A stretch of 64,000 bases of DNA, taken from contig CM067354.1 in the NCBI GenBank assembly GCA_034190875.2, positions 37,216,441 through 37,280,440 on the forward strand, given 5' to 3'. Position 1 is the stretch's first letter. The number at the start of each line of letters is the position of its first letter. The position numbers and the translations under genes are program-made. Of this stretch, positions 10,901 through 21,100 are shown piece after piece. Below the pieces are notes generated by a model. The model made no database searches, was not told the DNA's origin, and saw only the letters and a program-made list of their open reading frames with translations. Source of the stretch: Urechis unicinctus. Lineage: Eukaryota; Annelida; Polychaeta; Xenopneusta; Urechidae.

Positions 10901-11546
10901 AACAGCAAAAGAAGAATTAGAAGACAGACTTGATGCTCTCCGACAATTCATGAAACTTGGCATCTCTAACAAAAGACCGAAACCAATATCTACTCACCTC
11001 CCCCCCTCTTCTTCATCTTCTGACCCCCCGACTTCTTCCCCTGCAGAGCTGGATATCTTCTCATCAAACGAGGCCACCATCGCTGAAGAGCTAGATCCGC
11101 AGGATAGCTATGACCTAGTTGAGTTGGAGGGCTCGAGCCCCCCGCCACCCCTCTCCACTGACTTTCTTGCCCAAGACTATTATGAACATTTAGATTCAGA
11201 CTATTTGTATCAGTTAAATCCTACTCACGACGACTTCCAACACAACAACATTAGAAACCCACACACTAAAGACGACGACTTGGAGAACTTTTATCTGAAT
11301 TACCTCATTGAAACTGCCCGTCGCTCGCCATATAGAAACATGAAACCTTCTTCACAACGTGCTGCTGAATATGAAAGCCTGCCCAACGACGATAGCTTCA
11401 CAGAATCCCGATATCCCACACGACGTTACAAACCATCCCCGTACGGTGTAGCTGACGATACGCAGGAGATACTCTATGACAGCAAGAGCGACTTGTCTCC
11501 ACTATCTTACCATCACAGGCGTCTTTCCAGAAGAAAATTCTTGTAA
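1911..11546 (+). CDS. PCSK1: Prohormone convertase 1/3-like protease (kexin/furin family), 5' end outside window
   Basis: Spliced gene. Exons 1911-1999, 4219-4391, 6077-6286, 6426-6526, 7116-7367, 8192-8349, 8514-8647, 9206-9334 and 10869-11546 join in one frame: 1,924 nt, i.e. one carried-over base plus 641 codons including stop. Seen: catalytic His in [18 protein letters not shown], oxyanion Asn in WASGNGG (PC2 has Asp there), catalytic Ser in [13 protein letters not shown], then a P domain ([15 protein letters not shown]) and a 225-residue hydrophilic tail with dibasic sites. The family cleaves prohormones after paired basic residues in the secretory pathway. The closest match I recall is PC1/3: [22 protein letters not shown] and CKGQEN, and the gene has no furin-like Cys-rich or membrane segment. 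Signal peptide, prodomain and Asp exon lie upstream. No AATAAA was seen in the first 500 bp after the stop. Assignment to PC1/3 rather than another kexin member is by remembered similarity, not by a search. Confidence 0.9.
1972..4085. repeat. 42-bp minisatellite made from exon end plus 5' splice site
   Basis: About 50 copies with a 42-bp period. The first unit is the last 27 nt of exon 1911-1999 plus the first 15 nt of the intron. The string ATTGGAGGTAAGCT at the real junction (1992-2005) recurs exactly from 2075. Early copies are diverged; later ones are homogenised to a unit containing ACGTGACTTACCACTGCTC and GGGA(T/G)GTAAACTCGATGTAG. Because 42 is divisible by three, long spurious frames are open on both strands. 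Confidence 0.95.
4219..4391 (+). CDS. PCSK1: PCSK1-like exon, middle of catalytic domain
   Basis: Acceptor GGCGTTGCAG, donor CAGAG|GTGGGT. It completes Gly and reads [20 protein letters not shown], then [20 protein letters not shown] and [13 protein letters not shown], ending in phase 0. These are highly conserved S8B kexin-family blocks. An open frame continues upstream of the acceptor, but phase and homology place the boundary at 4219. Confidence 0.94.
4610..4750. repeat. GTGAGTAATGAAGGCTGGT minisatellite, short block
   Basis: About six copies of a 19-27-bp unit with core GAGTAATGAAGGCTGGTGT in the intron after exon 4219-4391. The same family fills a different intron of this gene at 7368-8135; 4681-4748 and 7741-7808 agree at roughly nine positions in ten by eye. 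Confidence 0.85.
4751..6076. repeat. 50-bp minisatellite made from 3' splice site plus exon start
   Basis: About 26 copies with an almost exact 50-bp period. Each unit holds ATGATGTTGTGTTTAG, then GGTCGTGGAAGTAAGGGTGT, then GGTTTTCAGTTGTT. The middle part matches the start of exon 6077-6286 at 21 of 24 positions, and the first part is the real intron end, so the last unit merges into the exon. Many units keep the TTTAG acceptor; others read TTTGG or TTTCG. Confidence 0.95.
6077..6286 (+). CDS. PCSK1: PCSK1-like exon with oxyanion-hole Asn
   Basis: Acceptor GTGTTTAG, donor CGTATC|GTGAGT, exactly 70 codons in phase 0-0. It starts [17 protein letters not shown] and runs through [20 protein letters not shown] and PWYAERC to DELRI. 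Eleven bases into the exon is a strong donor-like string, GGAG|GTAAGG, which the true transcript must ignore. The first ~24 nt and the acceptor are repeated about 26 times in the intron just upstream. Confidence 0.94.
6293..6378. repeat. Short GACAT(C/T)A(T/G)TGACAT array in 139-bp intron
   Basis: Seven or eight imperfect copies of a roughly 10-16-bp unit (TGACATCATTACATAG and variants) occupy most of the small intron between the oxyanion-Asn and catalytic-Ser exons, starting just after the donor. Confidence 0.8.
6426..6526 (+). CDS. PCSK1: PCSK1-like exon with catalytic Ser
   Basis: Acceptor TCTGTTTCTGCAG, donor CCAA|GTGAGT. Reads [20 protein letters not shown], then [13 protein letters not shown], ending in phase 2. 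The Ser of GTSASAP is the nucleophile. The preceding intron is only 139 bp. A longer open frame on the same strand (6355-6843) is in another frame and is not the gene. Confidence 0.94.
6700..6880. repeat. Pyrimidine-rich CCCGCCTCCCTCGT repeat
   Basis: About 12 imperfect copies of a 12-14-bp unit, CTCGTCCCGCCTCC, in the intron 6527-7115. The plus strand is strongly C/T-biased. The rest of the intron to 7115 is unique. Confidence 0.85.
7116..7367 (+). CDS. PCSK1: PCSK1-like exon, end of catalytic domain and start of P domain
   Basis: Acceptor CTCTCTCACCAG, donor CCACT|GTGAGT. Reads (N)[19 protein letters not shown], then [32 protein letters not shown] and DGKLPL, ending in phase 2. The Cys of AICYV corresponds to the first Cys of the P-domain disulfide. 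The donor is itself the first copy of the tandem repeat filling the next intron. Confidence 0.92.
7368..8135. repeat. GTGAGTAATGAAGG minisatellite starting at a splice donor
   Basis: About 30 variable copies of 19-30 bp with core GTGAGTAATGAAGGCTGGTG. The very first copy is the splice donor of exon 7116-7367, so GTGAGT is repeated many times downstream. Spurious minus-strand frames are open through it. Confidence 0.92.
8192..8349 (+). CDS. PCSK1: PCSK1-like exon, P domain with RRGN motif
   Basis: Acceptor GTGATGACAG at 8191 is chosen because it alone restores the phase from the strong donor at 7368. An acceptor at 8172, after a better pyrimidine tract, would give a stop. Reads [20 protein letters not shown], then [20 protein letters not shown] and [13 protein letters not shown]. 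The donor GGAG|GTCCGC is weak. The usual P-domain RRGDL is RRGNL here. Confidence 0.8.
8514..8647 (+). CDS. PCSK1: PCSK1-like exon, P domain
   Basis: Acceptor CTGTCCATGTAG, donor GACCGG|GTGAGG. Reads (G)[19 protein letters not shown], then [20 protein letters not shown] and IIRDR, ending in phase 0. NDWxFM(S/T)xHxWGENPxGxW is a hallmark of the P domain. Confidence 0.93.
8656..9085. repeat. 41-bp minisatellite after donor at 8648
   Basis: About ten copies of a 41-bp unit with core GTTAGCGGCGTGATGTGGTG and TAATGGTGTCACAGTCCC. It starts within a few bases of the donor GTGAGGCG, which itself resembles the GTTAGCGGCG start of the unit. Confidence 0.93.
9206..9334 (+). CDS. PCSK1: PCSK1-like exon, end of P domain
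   Basis: Acceptor TTGTGTTGGACAG, donor CTCAAG|GTGGGT, 43 codons in phase 0-0. Reads [20 protein letters not shown], then [20 protein letters not shown] and KLK. HGT-x-x-QP matches the end of the P domain in PC1. One N-glycosylation sequon (NFT) is near the end. Confidence 0.9.
9740..10265. repeat. 32-bp minisatellite with repeated GTCACGTGAC palindrome
   Basis: About 16 copies, mostly 31-34 bp, with core AACTCGTCACGTGACTTC and GGCGTTACTTGGCC. The 10-bp palindrome GTCACGTGAC occurs perfectly eight times: 9772, 9831, 10028, 10058, 10154, 10186, 10218 and 10250 (starts). Other copies are mutated to GTCCCGTAAC or similar. It lies in the last PCSK1 intron. Confidence 0.93.
10869..11546 (+). CDS. 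PCSK1: PCSK1-like terminal exon, hydrophilic C-terminal tail
   Basis: Acceptor TTTCATTTGTTGCAG, phase 0, open for 225 residues to the stop. It starts [20 protein letters not shown], an acidic helix-prone stretch; the middle is rich in Ser, Pro and acidic residues, and the end is [21 protein letters not shown] recalls the ENFYEALEKL segment of the vertebrate PC1 tail, a region known in that family for sorting and partial inhibition. Several dibasic pairs (KR, RR) could be cleaved. The link to the previous exon rests on phase and position, and a small exon could have been missed in the 1.5-kb intron. Confidence 0.75.
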   Translation, partial: SELEEDEQEQETAKEELEDRLDALRQFMKLGISNKRPKPISTHLPPSSSSSDPPTSSPAELDIFSSNEATIAEELDPQDSYDLVELEGSSPPPPLSTDFLAQDYYEHLDSDYLYQLNPTHDDFQHNNIRNPHTKDDDLENFYLNYLIETARRSPYRNMKPSSQRAAEYESLPNDDSFTESRYPTRRYKPSPYGVADDTQEILYDSKSDLSPLSYHHRRLSRRKFL

Positions 11547-12080
11547 CCAATTGAGACACTCTCTGCTAGGACATTCATTTCTACCGGTTTCATGTCCGGT
11601 TTCTTCCCGTTTCTGTGTGATGTGGCTGGGCCGCTTGACACAAAGTCGTAATTCAACAGTATTCACAAATTAGAGATGCACCGCACCTCTTTTGCTAGTC
11701 AGAGTTATCAATCGGTCACGTGACATATATTTATTGAGGTCTATTTTTCGATTGCTTTACTGAATCATTAGAGAAATCCCAGTCAGAATACTGCATATAC
11801 ACTAGCTGTTGTTTCCTGCATAAACGCTTTGTTTCTTGTTGGATGAGTTCACTATCCTGTGGAATAACTGGCTTGTCTTACATAACATTTCAAGCGTTGT
11901 TAAATGAGTTCAATCAATACTACATTAATAATACACCATCGAGTTCTCGATACTGTTTCAATGAAAACTTGCAAATAATGATATGAACGCCACCTACCGG
12001 GCTCTGTCTAGCATAACCCACGATGCACTGTTATTATCATAGAAGGTGAAGGGTCAATATATTGTTGAATATATCCACGC
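11547..12080. other. PCSK1 3' flank
   Basis: Unique sequence after the stop, presumably 3' UTR and flank. No canonical AATAAA seen. Nothing else recognised. Confidence 0.5.
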
Positions 12081-12129
12081 ATGATTTATTCTGTTGATAT
12101 GTTGGCTTTGCAAATATTTGACGCATTCG

Positions 12130-12440
12130 ATCACTACACTTACTCCATCACCCACTCGGTCACTTACCCACCCACTTCCCACACAGTTCCACACACTCAC
12201 CCAATCGCTCGCTCGCTCGCTCACTCCCTCTTCCACTCACCCTGCCACCCACTCACTCACCCACTTGCTCACTCTTCCATCTCTCACCCTGCCTCCCACT
12301 CACTCACTCATACCCCCACTCACTCATTATCCCGTTTACTCACTCACTCACCCACTTACTCACTCACTCACTCACTCGCTCACTCTCCAACCCACTCGCT
12401 CACTCTCGCATTCGCTCATTCTCCCACTCGCTCACTACAA
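12130..12440. repeat. CACTCACTC-rich low-complexity repeat
   Basis: Imperfect 4- and 8-bp repeat of CACTCACT / CACTCGCT / CACCCACT on the plus strand. All three forward frames are nearly open by composition only (His, Ser, Leu, Thr, Pro). Confidence 0.9.
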
Positions 12441-12454
12441 TATACCACGTTACA

Positions 12455-12672
12455 CAGTGTAGGTCATATACCATATTACATAGTGCACGTCATATAACGC
12501 GTTACGTTGTGTGCGTCACGTACCACATTACAAAGTGTACGTCATATACCGCGTTACATAGTGTACGTCATATACCGCGTTACATAGTGCACGTCATATA
12601 CCGTGTTACGTAGTGCACGTCATATACCGTGTTACGTAGTGCACGTCATATACCAATACATACTGTACGTCA
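12455..12672. repeat. 26-bp minisatellite
   Basis: About eight copies with core TACGTCATATACCGCGTTAC and ATAGTG, varying in TACGTCA versus CACGTCA. Confidence 0.9.
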
Positions 12673-12794
12673 TATACACATGATGCAACCCAAATAGTTC
12701 AACTTACAGAACTTCATTAAATTTTACGCGTACAGAAGCTCTTTGGAAGACGTCATATTACTATAGATCTACGTGAGCGGAAAGGTATCAACGC

Positions 12795-13232
12795 CAGGTA
12801 GGAGCATGACAGGAAGCGTCATGATAGACGCATGACAGGCAGCGTCGTGATAGACGCGTGACAGGAAGCGTCATGATAACACGCCTGACAGGAAGCGTCA
12901 TAATAGACGCATGACAGGGAGCGTCATGATAGACGCATGACAGGGAGCGTCATGATAGACGCGTGACAGGAAGCGTCATGATAACACGCCTGACAGGAAG
13001 CGTCATGATATACTCATGACAGGGAGCGTCATGATAGACGCATGACAGGGAGCGTCGTGATAGACGCGTGACAGGAAGCGTCATGATAGACGCGTGACAG
13101 GAAGCGTCATGATAGACGCATGACGGTATGCGTCATGATAGACGCGTGACAGGGAGCGTCATGATAGACGCGTGACAGGAAGCGCCATGATAGACGCATG
13201 ACAGGCAGCGTCTTGATAGACGCATGACAGGA
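12795..13232. repeat. 26-bp minisatellite
   Basis: About 17 copies with core ACAGGAAGCGTCATGATAGA and CGCATG. CpG-bearing GACGC(A/G)TGAC strings alternate with AACACGCCTGAC variants, giving a small higher-order pattern. Confidence 0.93.
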
Positions 13233-13235
13233 ATC

Positions 13236-13500
13236 TTCTATGCATCAACATGTCACTGCAGCACGTGTAGTGTTGTATCAACATGTCACTGCAGCACGTG
13301 AAGTGTTGTATCAGCATGTCACTGTACCACGTGTAGTGTTGTATCAACATGTCACTGCAGCACGTGTAGTGTTGTATCAACATGTCACTGCAGCACGTGT
13401 AGTGTTGTATCAACATGTCACTGCAGCACGTGTAGTGTTGCATCAGCATGTCACTGTAGCACGTGTAGTGTTGTATCAACATGTCACTGCAGCACCTTTC
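13236..13500. repeat. 33-bp minisatellite with PstI-like CTGCAG and CACGTG
   Basis: Eight copies with core TATCAACATGTCACTGCAGC and ACGTGTAGTG. 33 is divisible by three, so both strands show spurious open frames. Confidence 0.94.
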
Positions 13501-13584
13501 GAGAGACATTATCATCCAACACTCCACTGCCTTGGTTCGTCAGGCCTACTAACTTCATAATCAACCAATACTCTCGAGTCAGAC

Positions 13585-16500
13585 AAGTGGACACCTTGAT
13601 AATATAATCTTACCTCAGTAAACTTACTGACACCTTGATAATATAACACTCCCTAGTCTAACCTCAGTAAACTTACTGACACCTTGATAATCTAACACTC
13701 CCAAGTCTAACCTCAGTAAACTTACTGACACCTTGATAATCTAACACTCACCAGTCTTGCATCAGTAAAATTTCTGACACCTCGATAATCTAACACTCCC
13801 CAGTCTTACATCAGTAAACTTACTGACACCTTGATAATCTAACACTCACCCGTCTTACCTCAGTAAACTTACTGACACCTTGATAATATGACACTCCCTA
13901 GTCTAACCTCAGTAAACTTACCCACACCTTGATAATCTAACACTGCCCAGTCTTACCTCAGTAAACGTACTGACAACTTGATAATCTAACACTCCCTAGT
14001 CTAACCTCAGTAAACTTACTGACACCTTGATAATCTAACACTCCCAAGTCTAACCTAAGTAAACTTACTGACACCTTGATAATATAACACTCCCTAGTCT
14101 AACCTCAGCAAACTTACTGACACCTTGATAATCTAACACTCCCCAGTCTTACATCAGTAAACTTACTGACACCTTGATAATCTAACACTCATTAGTCTAA
14201 CCTCAGTAAACTTACTGACACCTTGATAATATAACACTCCCTAGTCTAACCTCAGTAAACTTACTGACACCTTGATAATCTAACACTCATAGTCTAACCT
14301 CAGTAAACTTACTGACACCTTGATAATATAACACTTCCTAGTCTAACCTCAGTAAACTTACCCACACCTTGATAATCTAACACTCCCCAGTCTTACATCC
14401 GTAAACTTACTGACACCTTGATAATATGACACTCCCTAGTCTAACCTCAGTAAACTTACCCACACCTCGATAATCTAACACTCCCCAGTCTTACATCAGT
14501 AAACTTACTGACACCTTGATAATCTAACACTCATTAGTCTAACCTCAGTAAACTTACTGACACCTTGATAATATAACACTCCCTAGTCTAACCTCAGTAA
14601 ACTTACTGACACCTTGATAATCTAACACTCCCCAGTCTTACATCAGTAAACTTACTGACACCTTGATAATCTAACACTCATTAGTCTAACCTCAGTAAAC
14701 TTACTGACACCTTGATAATATAACACTTCCTAGTCTAACCTCAGTAAACTTACTGACACCTTGATAATATATCAAACCCTAGTCTAACCTCAGTAAACTT
14801 ACTGACACCTTGATAATCTAACACTCCCCAGTCTTACATCAGTAAACTTACTGACACCTTGATAATCTAACACTCACCAGTCTTACATCAGTAAACTTAC
14901 TGACACCTTGATAATCTAACACTCACCAGTCTTACATCAGTAAACTTACTGACACCTTGATAATCTAACACTCCCCAGTCTTCAGTACATCTGACACCTT
15001 GATAATAAACTTACTTAACACCTTGATAATCTAACACTCCCTAGTCTAACACAGTAAACTTACTGACACCTTGATAATCTAACACTCCTAGTCTTAACCT
15101 CAGTAAACTTACTGACACCTTGATAATCTAACACTCACCAGTCTTACATCAGTAAACTTACTGACACCTTGATAACACTCCCTAACAGTCCCCAGTCTAA
15201 CCTCAGTAAACTTACTTACTGATAATCTACACTCCCCAGTCTTAATAAGTAAACTACTGACATAATCTCCCACTCACCAGTCTTACATCAGTAAACTTAC
15301 TGACACCTTGATAATCTAACACTCACCAGTCTTACATCAGTAAACTTACTGACACCTTGATAATCTAACACTCCCAGTCTTACCTCAGTAAACTTACTGA
15401 CACCTTGATAATCTAACACTCCCCAGTCTTACATCAGTAAACTTACTGACACCTTGATAATTAACATAATCTTACTAACACTCTGACCTAGTCTAACCTC
15501 AGTAAACTTACTGACACCTTGATAATCTACACACCTAGTCTTACCTCAGTAAACTTAGTCACTCCCAGTCTTACCTCAGTAAACCTTACTGACACCTTGA
15601 TAATCTAACACTCAGTAACTGACACTCACCAGTCTGACTGACCTTGATACTGACACCTTGATAATCTAACACTCCCCAGTCTTAACATCAGTAAACTACT
15701 GACACCTCCTCCAGTCTAAACTAACTGACACCTCAGTAAACTTACTGACACCTTGATAATATAACACTCCCCAGTCTTAATCAGTAAACTTACTCAGTAA
15801 ACTTACTGACACCTTGATAATTGATAACACACTCACCAGTCTTACATCAGTAAACTTACTGACACCTTGATAATATAACACTCCCCAGTCTAACCTCAGT
15901 AAACTTACTGACACCTTGATAATCTAACACTCCCCAGTCTTACATCAGTAAACTTACTGACACCTTGATAATATAACACTCCCTAGTCTAACCTCAGTAA
16001 ACTTACTGACACCTTGATAATCTAACACTCCCCAGTCTTACATCAGTAAACTTACTGACACTTTGATAATCTAACACTCACCAGTCTTACATCCGTAAAC
16101 TTACTGACACCTTGATAATCTAACACTCCCCAGTCTTACATCAGTAAACTTACTGACACCTTGATAATCTAACACTCCCCAGTCTTACATCAGTAAACTT
16201 ACTGACACCTTGATAATATAACACTCCCTTGTCTAACCTCAGTAAACTTACCCATACCTTGATAATCTAACACTCCCTAGTCTAACCTCAGTAAACTTAC
16301 CCACACCTTGATAATCTAACACTCCCCAGTCTTACATCCGTAAACTTACTGACACCTTGATAATCTAACACTCCCTAGTCCAACCTCAGTAAACTTACTG
16401 ACACCTTGATAATCTAACACTCCACAGTCTAACCTCAGTAAACTTACTGACACCTTGATAATCTAACACTCACCAGTCTTACATAAGTAAACTTACTGAC

Positions 16501-16820
16501 ACCTTGATAATCTAACACTCACCAGTCTTACATCAGTAAACTTACTGACACCTTGATAATCTAACACTCACCAGTCTTACATCAGTAAACTTACTGACAC
16601 CTTGATAATCTAACACTCCCTAGTCTAACAACACTAAACTTACTGACACCTTGATAATCTAACACTTCCCAGTCTAACCTCAGTCAACTTACTGACACCT
16701 TGATAATCTAACACTCCCCAGTACATTTATTGACACCTTGATAATCTAACACTCCCCAGTCTTACATCAGTAAACTTACTAACACCTTGATAATCTTACA
16801 CTCCCTAGCCTCACCTCATT
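13585..16820. repeat. 49-bp minisatellite, about 65 copies
   Basis: The longest array of the window (3.2 kb). The core contains the near-palindrome TCAGTAAACTTACTGA followed by CACCTTGATAATCTAACACT and CCC(T/C)AGTCT. Two classes of unit alternate: CTAGTCTAACCTCAG and CCAGTCTTACATCAG. Around 15170-15830 units are truncated and scrambled. Intergenic. Confidence 0.96.
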
Positions 16821-17303
16821 AAACGAACTGATCAACCAACACTCCTTGATCAGCCTTAGTTCACTGGACCACCACACCCCACCCCACCCCCCCCCCCCCC
16901 ACACCCCTCCACCCCCCCTCCCCGCATCTCAGTCCCCTGTTCCACTCCAGCACCAGGTTATAATGTCGTCTCCACCGCACCCGTGCAGTCCACACTCAAA
17001 CGCGATAAAATCAATGGCTGTTTCTCGATGATCATTGAAGTCGATAAGAATTGAACACCGGTTGAGTGGAGTTTGTTGCTGTACAGTATGGTATGTGATG
17101 CGTTCTTACGCCACCTGGTGCCCACCTGCCACAAGTCAGCCAGCTCCTGCTTACACCGCTACATACGCCCTGTATTGCCAGCCTTAAAAACCGTGCACTC
17201 TGATCGTAAGATGCTCTAAGGGAAAGCATTAAGAGATACATCTACTGTTGAACCAGGAGTGTATGTTGTGTTGTATGTGGTGATATGAGGTCGTGAGGTC
17301 GTT
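16821..17303. other. Flank upstream of the GT49 gene
   Basis: Contains a C-rich tract at about 16873-16925 with a run of 14 or so C, G-quadruplex-capable on the minus strand. The rest is unique and presumably holds the promoter and 5' UTR of the gene starting at 17304; no TATA box was recognised. Confidence 0.5.
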
Positions 17304-18153
17304 ATGGTGAGAATGGCGCGGAGGAGGAGGGTGTTTGGCCGCACGACGCCCTACGGTGTAGGTAACTGCCTGAGGACGAGCGTACTCCTCGCCCTCTTCG
17401 TCCTCGTCGGCCTCGCCTTCTACATGTTCACGTCGACGCTACACGGCGACGTGTACTCCACGGCTCGCTACATGTGGCTCTATAGCAAGAACTCCTTGTC
17501 CGCCGATCACACACAAGCTCAGGACAATGTGGGACTCGACGAGTTCGATTCTTCCGCCCTCAAAGACGGCTCTCCAGGTAAGGTGCTGATTGACTCACCT
17601 GAAGAGCCGAGCGTGGATAGATTCCAGATCTTCAAGAAGACAATGGACAGCATGGGTCAGTATGCAGAACAAACAAGGCAGTTCCTGAAACAGACGTTTG
17701 AGACTTTGAATAAGGACACGAATGAAATGCATGGATCAGCCGAGCATGCTACGCGGGGGATGGCGGCGCTTCATCAGGGTCAAGCAGGGGTCAAGGTTAG
17801 CGAAAGTAGTGAGCCCAAGGGAGACGTCATTAAGAATGGTGATGCCCAGCTGGCGGAGAGCATACAGCATGCCAATAACCCGCCCGGTGACGATAATGAA
17901 CGATCGAGTTCCCCCAAACCACGAGTGAAGACGAGGATAGATGTGGAAAAACTACACGAGGAAAAGCCACTTGTTACTGAGCGACCCGCACGTCAGGTCG
18001 CGGAAGACGCGCCGCATTGTCAGAGCACTCTCGAAGACTTACAGAGAATAGTAGATTATTACAAGCGCGTTCACGATGAGTTAGGCGAGAGAGGGACTCA
18101 TTTACACCGCAAGGAGGCCATGCCCGGTGGATACTTCCTAAACAAAACCCGAG
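17304..18153 (+). CDS. GT49 gene exon 1: cytosolic tail, membrane anchor, stem
   Basis: ATG at 17304 (alternative at 17313). The hydrophobic stretch TSVLLALFVLVGLAFYMF is the signal anchor. The stem is rich in Glu, Lys, Ser and Asp, with one sequon (NKT) at the end. Donor CCGAG|GTAAGC in phase 1; the frame stays open to 18311 in the intron by chance. The stem length suggests an extended Golgi-lumen stalk. Confidence 0.88.
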
Positions 18154-21100
18154 GTAAGCGCACATCGAACGCGCCAAATGTTGATCTCTCTATCTTAGAT
18201 AACAACTGTAAGGCCAACCATACCAGAGCTAGCGTGATGAAGAACGCCAGGGGTTCTGGATATATAAGTAGCATTTTGGTAATGGAAGAAAAGTTCGCTC
18301 TTTGTCTGTAAATTAGTCAGCATCTTTACCTGTTTATGGCGAAGTCAAGTTTTCATAACGTTGTGTGGCGGCCGAGTGCGCGGATGGAAGCGGTGTGTAC
18401 TAGTGTGTATATACAGCTGTAAAGCGGTGCATATTTAATTACTTACTGAGCGTCAAAGGTTCAACTTGATATCATGCGGTCGAAATTTTGCTTGATCATA
18501 AGCATACTTTGATAGAAAACAATGGGATTCAGGTGTTACCTGCCGTAATAAGCACGAAATGGTGCTCCATACATTAAGCCTTTTGCGGGGCTGCCGCTGC
18601 CCTTAGACTCGGCCATTATGATCGATGTAGGTGTTTTGTCCGATAATCATCAGTTCGCGTAGTCGTGTGTATAGTGGGCGGCGCATACAGCTACTGATGG
18701 CTCGTTATGACGCGCGATGTCTCTGGTACGGCTCGTTATGACGCGCGATGTCTCTGGTACGGCTCGTTATGACGCGCGATGTCTCTGGTCGCTGGTACGG
18801 CTCGTTTTGACGCGCGATGTCTCTGGTACGGCTCGTTTTGACGCGCGATGCCTCTGGTACGGCTCGTTTTGAGGCTCGATGGGTTCGGCTCGTAATGACG
18901 CGCGATGTCTCTGGTACGGCTTGTTTTGACGCGCGATGTCTCTGGTACGGCTCGTTTTGACGCGCGATGTCTCTGGTACGGATCGTTTATTCAGTAATTT
19001 TTCACTAATTATAAAACACTTAGTTTGTTTGCCACAGGCACTTCCAATATTTCCGTTGTGCATCGCGCTAGATTTTGAACAGATGATATTACACAAGTCC
19101 TAGCTAGGCACACTTTCTCTTGAGATAATCCATAAAAGTTTCTTGAGATATCAGGTGTCGTCAGGTGCATACCCGGAGGGGTCACTTCAGTGTATAGAGG
19201 TAGTATATATTTGACGCGCGACGGGGTATGTTTTTTTGGCCTCTCGGCTTGTACGACGGGTTTTGTTGGGACTCGTACTTGCACGACGGGGTTAAATAGT
19301 TAGAATTAATCGATGAACTCGGCGTTCACACATGAATAAAAAAGTGGAATCTTAACATAGCTTGACTGGTAGCGGGAAACTGAAGAGGGGATGTAACAAT
19401 ACAGCAGAGGTTGTTTTGCAATGGATATAATGCTGAATAACCCATCAGAGGTTGTTTTGTAATGGATATAATGCTGAATAACCCATCAGAGGTTGTTTTG
19501 CAATGGATATAATGCTGAATAACCCATCAGAGGTTGTTTTGTAATGGATATAATGCTGAATAACCCATCAGAGGTTGTTTTGTAATGGATATAATGCTGA
19601 ATAACCCATCAGAGGTTGTTTTGTAATGGATATAATGCTGAATAACCCATCAGAGGTTGTTTTGTTATGGATGTAATGCTGAATAACCCATCAGAGGTTG
19701 TTTTGTTATGGATATAATGCTGAATAACCCATCAGAGGTTGTTTTGTAATGGATATATAATGCTGAATAACCCATCAGAGGTTGTTTTGTAATGGATATA
19801 ATGCTGAATACCCATCAGAGGTTTGTTTCGCAATGGATATAATGCTGAATAACCCATCAGAGGTTGTTTTGTAATGGATATAATGCTGAATAACCCATCA
19901 GAGGCTGTTTTGTTTTGGATATAATGGATATATGCTGAATAACCCATCAGAGGTTGTTTTGGATATAAGGATGAATAATGCTGATATAATGCTGAATAAC
20001 CCATCAGAGGTTGTTTTGTAATGCTGAATAACCCATCAGAGGTTGTTTTGTAATGGATATAATGCTGAATAACCCATCAGAGGTTGTTTGTTATGGATAT
20101 AATGCTGAATAACCCATCAGAGGTTGTTTTTGTAATGGATATAATGCTGAATAACCCATCAGAGGTTGTTTTTTTGGAATATAATATAATTGCTGAATAA
20201 CCCATCAGAGGCTGTTTTGTTAAGGATGTAATGCTGAATAACCCATCAGAGGTTGTTTTGTAATGGATATAATGCTGAATAACCCATCAGAGGTTGTTTT
20301 GCAATGGATATAATGCTGAATAACCCATCAGAGGTAGTTTTGTAATGGATATAATGCGGACAATTCATTCAGAGGTAGTTTTGTAATGGATATAATGCTG
20401 ACAATTCATTCAGAGGTTGTTTTGTTATGGATGTAATGCTGAATAATCCATCAGAGGTTGTTTTGTAATGGATATAATGCTGAATAACCCATCAGAGGTT
20501 GTTTTGTTATGGATGTAATGCTGAATAACCCATCAGAGGTTGTTTTGCAATGGATATAATGCTGAATAACCCATCAGAGGTTGTTTTGCAATGGATATAA
20601 TGCTGAATAACCTATCAGAGGTTGTTTCGTAATGGATATAATGCTGAATAACCCATCAGAGGTTGTTTCGCAATGGATATAATGCTGAATAACCCATCAG
20701 ACGTTGTTTTGCAATGGATATAATGCTGAATAACCCATCAGAGGTTGTTTTGTAATGGATATAATGCTGAATAACCCATCAGAGGTTGTTTTGTTATGGA
20801 TGTAATGCTGAATAATCCATCAGAGGTTGTTTTGTAATGGATATAATGCGGACAATTCATTCAGAGGATGTTTTGTTATGGGTGTAATGCGGAAAACTTG
20901 ACCAGAGGATATTCTGTATCTTAACGATTTATGTTTTCAAAAATCAGTATGTGTATCAATTTACAAATAGGGAACTTATTACAAGTATCTGCATTTGATA
21001 GCGTTAAAAAATTCGTGTTTGCCATAGTGATTAATAATGTATATGTAAAGTTATAATGCCCCAGCAGACACAGCTGATCGAACGAATGTCATATTTATAT

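Noticed and set aside
13585-16820. CRISPR-like appearance (regular units with palindromes)
   Set aside because: Units are directly tandem with no unique spacers, and this is an animal genome.
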